Shown: positions 60,685-64,000 of the stretch, one piece after another
Layout: each line of letters starts with the position of its first letter
Numbering within the stretch: position 1 is the stretch's first letter
From: Capnocytophaga haemolytica
Lineage (GTDB): Bacteria > Bacteroidota > Bacteroidia > Flavobacteriales > Flavobacteriaceae
Assembly (NCBI RefSeq): GCF_001553545.1
Contig: NZ_CP014227.1
Location: 1,904,501-1,968,500, forward strand
DNA: 64,000 nt
Reading direction: 5' to 3'
Translations under genes and position numbers: made by a program
Notes under the pieces: generated by a model
Seen by the model: the letters and a program-made list of their open reading frames with translations, nothing else
The model's database searches: none
Told to the model about the DNA's origin: nothing

Positions 60685-63024
60685 ATGGAAGACTATTTAT
60701 CATTGCTTAACGATGCACAGCGGGCACCTGTGTTGCAGAAAGAGGGTCCGCTGATGATTATTGCGGGTGCGGGCTCTGGCAAGACGCGTGTGCTTACCTA
60801 TCGGATTGCCCACCTGATGCACGAGGGTGTGGATGGCTTTAACATCTTGGCGCTGACCTTTACTAATAAGGCGGCGAACGAGATGAAGAAGCGTATTGCC
60901 GACATTGTGGGGTACAGCGAGGCGCGCACGCTTTGGATGGGGACTTTCCACTCTATTTTTTCGCGTATTCTGCGCGCTGAGGCTGATAAATTAGGCTATC
61001 CGCAGAACTTTACTATCTATGACCAAGAGGACTCGCAACGGCTTATCCGTGGGATTATCAAGGAAATGGAGCTGGATAAGGACGTTTACAAATACAAGCC
61101 GATCGCTAATCGCATTTCTTCGTTTAAGAACAACCTTATCACGGTGCGCGCTTACTTTAATAACCCTGAATTGATGGAGCAGGATGCGATGAGCAAGCGC
61201 CCTCGATTGGGAGAGATTTATCAAGAGTATGTAGACCGCTGTTTTAAGGCGGGGGCTATGGATTTTGACGATCTCTTGCTCAAAACCAATGAATTGCTAA
61301 ATGTTTATCCCGATGTGCTGGCAAAGTATCAGCAGCGTTTTAGGTATATTTTGGTAGATGAGTATCAGGACACGAACCACTCGCAGTACCTGATAGTGAA
61401 GGCTTTAGCTGACCGTTTCCAGAATATATGCGTGGTGGGCGATGACGCTCAGAGTATTTACGCCTTCCGCGGGGCTAATATTAACAATATACTGAATTTC
61501 AAGCACGATTACCCACGGGCTAAGGAGTATCGCTTGGAGCAGAATTACCGCTCGACGAAGAACATTGTGGAGGCTGCCAATTCGGTGATTGAGCACAACA
61601 AAGTGCGGCTCGAAAAGGTGGTGTGGACGGCTAATGAGATGGGCGAGCCGCTAAAAGTGCATCGCAGTGCTACGGACGCTGACGAAGGGCGCTTTGTGGC
61701 GGGGTCAATCTTTGAGAACAAGATGCAGCACCAGTTGCCTAACGGGCATTTTGCGGTGCTCTATCGCACCAACTCACAGTCGCGTGCCATTGAGGATGCC
61801 TTGCGCAAGCGGGATATTCCGTATCGCATCTACGGCGGACTCTCGTTCTATCAACGCAAGGAAATAAAGGATATGCTGGCGTATCTGCGGCTGATTATCA
61901 ACCCGAATGATGAGGAAGCATTGGTGCGCATCATCAACTTCCCTGCGCGTGGTATTGGCGACACTACTATGGAGAAGCTGACCTTAGCGGCAAGCCACTA
62001 TAAGAAGTCGATCTTTGAAGTGATGTACAACATCAACAAGCTTCCCGACTTACACATACAAAGCAATACAAAGCAGAAACTCACTGATTTTGTGGTGATG
62101 ATACTCAACCTGCGGGCGTACAGCAAGGAGGCGAATGCCTTTGAGGTGGCTGAGCAGGTGGCGCGCAAAACGGGTTTGCTGCAAGAGTTTAAGAAGGATG
62201 GTACGCCTGAGGGCATTGCGCGAATGGAGAATGTTGAGGAGATGCTCAATGGTATCAAGGACTTTGTTGAAGGGCAGGAAGATGTGGCAGACAGCACGGG
62301 TAGCCTCAATGAGTACTTGGAAGATATTGCGCTGGCGACTGACTTGGATAAGGATGTGGACGACGATGACCGCGTTGCCTTGATGACCATACATTTGGCT
62401 AAGGGTTTGGAGTTCCCCTACGTGTACATCGTAGGTATGGAAGAGGATTTGTTTCCGTCGGCACTAAGTGTAAACTCGCGGGCGGAGTTGGAGGAAGAGC
62501 GGCGGCTTTTCTATGTGGCATTGACGCGTGCCGAAAAGCAGGCTTATCTGACTTATGCCGAGAACCGTTACCGCTGGGGAAAGCTGAGTGAATCGGAGCC
62601 CAGCAGGTTTATCGACGAGATTGACGACCGCTATTTGGAGTACCTAACCCCTATGCTGCAGAATGCAAATTACCGCTATAAGCCTTTGATAGACAGAGAT
62701 GTTTTTGGCGAGGTGGACAAGAGCAAGTTGCGTTTGCAGAAGCCTATCAGTGGTACGCCACCAGCCGCTAACGCCCCTACGGGTGAGCAAGCGGTGAAGC
62801 TACGCAAGCTAAAGCCTGTGAACGGGTTGGCAGATAAGGGCAGCAATGACAGTGGCAGTGCAGGTGGGTTACAGGTAGGGACCATAGTGGAACACGCACG
62901 TTTTGGGCGCGGGAAAGTGCTCTCGGTAGAAGGCGCAGGCAACGACCGCAAGGCACAGATACAGTTTGAAGTCGGCGGTATTAAGAACATACTATTGCGC
63001 TTTGCTAGATTGGAGATTGTGTAA
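60685..63024 (+). CDS. UvrD/PcrA-type 3'-5' DNA helicase
   Basis: A 779-residue superfamily 1 helicase for nucleotide excision repair, mismatch repair or plasmid replication. Motif I AGAGSGKTRVLTYR (about 27-40), motif Ia TFTNKAA, motif II ILVDEYQDTNHSQY, motif III GDDAQSIYAFRGA, motif IV QNYRSTKNIV, motif V TIHLAKGLEFPYV and motif VI VALTRAEK are all in order. The C-terminal part ends in a PcrA-type tudor-like domain (VGTIVEHARFGRGKVLSVEG). Whether it is UvrD or PcrA is a matter of naming. Confidence 0.95.
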   Translation: MEDYLSLLNDAQRAPVLQKEGPLMIIAGAGSGKTRVLTYRIAHLMHEGVDGFNILALTFTNKAANEMKKRIADIVGYSEARTLWMGTFHSIFSRILRAEADKLGYPQNFTIYDQEDSQRLIRGIIKEMELDKDVYKYKPIANRISSFKNNLITVRAYFNNPELMEQDAMSKRPRLGEIYQEYVDRCFKAGAMDFDDLLLKTNELLNVYPDVLAKYQQRFRYILVDEYQDTNHSQYLIVKALADRFQNICVVGDDAQSIYAFRGANINNILNFKHDYPRAKEYRLEQNYRSTKNIVEAANSVIEHNKVRLEKVVWTANEMGEPLKVHRSATDADEGRFVAGSIFENKMQHQLPNGHFAVLYRTNSQSRAIEDALRKRDIPYRIYGGLSFYQRKEIKDMLAYLRLIINPNDEEALVRIINFPARGIGDTTMEKLTLAASHYKKSIFEVMYNINKLPDLHIQSNTKQKLTDFVVMILNLRAYSKEANAFEVAEQVARKTGLLQEFKKDGTPEGIARMENVEEMLNGIKDFVEGQEDVADSTGSLNEYLEDIALATDLDKDVDDDDRVALMTIHLAKGLEFPYVYIVGMEEDLFPSALSVNSRAELEEERRLFYVALTRAEKQAYLTYAENRYRWGKLSESEPSRFIDEIDDRYLEYLTPMLQNANYRYKPLIDRDVFGEVDKSKLRLQKPISGTPPAANAPTGEQAVKLRKLKPVNGLADKGSNDSGSAGGLQVGTIVEHARFGRGKVLSVEGAGNDRKAQIQFEVGGIKNILLRFARLEIV

Positions 63025-63031
63025 GTATCAA

Positions 63032-63079
63032 ATAATAGCGAAGGCTGTGCTTTAAATAAAGCACAGCCTTCGCTATTAT
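63032..63079. terminator. Long hairpin terminator after the helicase gene
   Basis: A perfect 23-bp inverted repeat (63032-63054 with 63057-63079; core AGCGAAGGCTGTGC) with a 2-nt loop between convergent genes. The T-run after it is interrupted. Confidence 0.82.
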
Positions 63080-63092
63080 CTATTCTACTTTT

Positions 63093-64000
63093 TTATTTAA
63101 TAAATACTACTTCAAATATTTTGCTCCAGCGTTTGCCTGTAATGAAGAAGGTTTTGCGCTGTGGGTGATAAGCGATACCATTAAGGACATCAAGATTAGG
63201 AGTTTGCTCTACTTTGTCCTTTAAGCCTCGCACGTCTACTACACCTTCAATAGCACCGTTGTGCGGGTTGATAATCATTATACCATCTTTGAGAAAGGTA
63301 TTGGCGTAGATTTTACCTTCGGCGTACTCTAACTCATTAGCATTAGAGAAGATAGAGGTATTAGTACAGAGTTGTAGACTATCAACCTCGCTAAAAGTCT
63401 CTGGATGGAGTATCCATATTTTCTCAGAGCCATCACTCTTGTAGAGCTTGTCTTTACCATTATGACAGAGCCCCCAGCCTTCTTTGCTTTTGTGATAAGG
63501 GAACGAGCGCAGGTAGTTTAAGTTCTTATCATAGATAAAGCCTACTGCTTCTCGCCAAGTGAGCTGCAGCACTTGGTCGTTAAATACAGTTGCCCCTTCA
63601 CCAAAGTACTGCGCTTTCAAAGGAACGTTCTTATAAACCTGCCCTGTGAAAGGGTTCCATTTACGTATTACTGACTCGCCATATTCGCCTGTACTTTCTA
63701 CCAACGTATCGCCGATAAACTCCAATCCTTGGGTAAAAGCGGTTTTATCGTGTGGATATTCTGCAATGATTTTGTAGTGATAAATCTCAGGAGCGGCTTT
63801 TGCTAATACTGTAATTTCTTTCTGAGCCGTAAAACGTTTGCCATCGGTAGTTAATAGATCTACTTTAAGTTTTTGTTTGCCAAGAGGTATATCTTTGAGC
63901 ACTACTTTATCTGCTTTTGAGGGCAGTGAAATAGTGTGTAGCGTATGCAATTCTTGCTTGATGTCTTCACTAAATTGCTTATTGGTAAGATATACCTCAA
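63093..64000 (-). CDS. Glutaminyl-peptide cyclotransferase (glutamine cyclotransferase), C-terminal part
   Basis: The last 302 codons of a beta-propeller glutaminyl cyclase; the frame stays open to the window edge, so the N-terminus (and any signal peptide) is missing. Characteristic stretches: PHDKTAFTQGLEFIGDTLVESTGEYGES, LTWREAVGFIYDKN, FPYHKSKEGWGLCHNGKDKLYKSDGS, NELEYAEGKIYANTFLKD and LNGIAYHPQRKTFFITGKRWSKIFEV. It converts N-terminal Gln of exported peptides to pyroglutamate. Bacteroidota use this after Sec cleavage of Q-starting exported proteins. Confidence 0.9.
   Translation of the reverse strand, partial: EVYLTNKQFSEDIKQELHTLHTISLPSKADKVVLKDIPLGKQKLKVDLLTTDGKRFTAQKEITVLAKAAPEIYHYKIIAEYPHDKTAFTQGLEFIGDTLVESTGEYGESVIRKWNPFTGQVYKNVPLKAQYFGEGATVFNDQVLQLTWREAVGFIYDKNLNYLRSFPYHKSKEGWGLCHNGKDKLYKSDGSEKIWILHPETFSEVDSLQLCTNTSIFSNANELEYAEGKIYANTFLKDGIMIINPHNGAIEGVVDVRGLKDKVEQTPNLDVLNGIAYHPQRKTFFITGKRWSKIFEVVFIK

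Overview
The window looks like chromosome of a gliding, host-associated member of the Flavobacteriaceae, most likely Capnocytophaga or a close relative. This is inferred from gene content, not from a database search. Evidence seen in the sequence: almost every transcription unit starts behind a Bacteroidota-type promoter (TTG, about 19-20 nt, TAnnTTTG); there is a SprB-repeat protein with a type IX secretion tail, a GldA-like gliding ATPase, a SusC/SusD fructan locus, KdsA/LpxK/LpxL lipid A genes, and several Bacteroidota-only families (DUF6495, DUF6261, DUF4960). No tRNA, rRNA, insertion sequence, phage gene or CRISPR array was seen.

Layout. 1-7.3 kb: a phosphohexomutase fragment, a large SprB-repeat surface protein of mosaic base composition, a transglutaminase-like protein and a PaaK-type adenylate-forming enzyme. 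7.4-10.3 kb: marC-kdsA-cca operon. 10.5-16.4 kb: mfd, a 21-bp tandem array, a hypothetical protein, and pyrF with an acetyltransferase. 16.4-32.5 kb: a complete fructan (probably levan) utilisation locus, all on the minus strand: susC, susD, a surface glycan-binding lipoprotein, a candidate endo-levanase, an exo-acting GH32, an inner-membrane permease, a fructokinase and a hybrid two-component sensor. The outer membrane proteins would bind, cut and import fructan, exo-GH32 would release fructose, the permease and kinase would take it up, and the sensor's periplasmic domain would bind fructose and activate the locus. 32.7-38.3 kb: sirtuin operon, HU, nusB-yajC, a PAS protein and metK behind a SAM-II-like riboswitch. 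38.6-51.4 kb: ABC-F protein, a TonB-receptor remnant, gldA, ferritin, an SDR-DUF2459-lpxK run, a periplasmic thioredoxin, a sigma-54 activator without a DNA-binding domain, and cutC-phosphoesterase-prfC. 52.2-64 kb: DUF6261-cdd, an acyltransferase divergent from a rhomboid, a SIMPL gene behind a textbook sigma-54 promoter, a CoA-transferase, bacilliredoxin, plsC, rpsP-rimM, rhodanese, a UvrD/PcrA helicase and a partial glutaminyl cyclase.

The most unusual feature is a family of degenerate intergenic tandem arrays with a strict 11-bp period (24.5, 40.55, 42.4 and 59.9 kb). Units drift from copy to copy, yet at least three loci go through the same series of units in the same order and on the same strand. 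Two other gaps hold arrays of 21 bp and about 42 bp, so several periods lie near one, two or four DNA helical turns. None of these is explained by genes, CRISPR or transposons. Other points worth checking are the SAM-II-like element with an inserted hairpin, the sigma-54 promoter with its palindrome, TTAGGGA-type heptamer blocks bracketing the candidate endo-levanase gene, and the receptor remnant that begins just beyond an 11-bp array.
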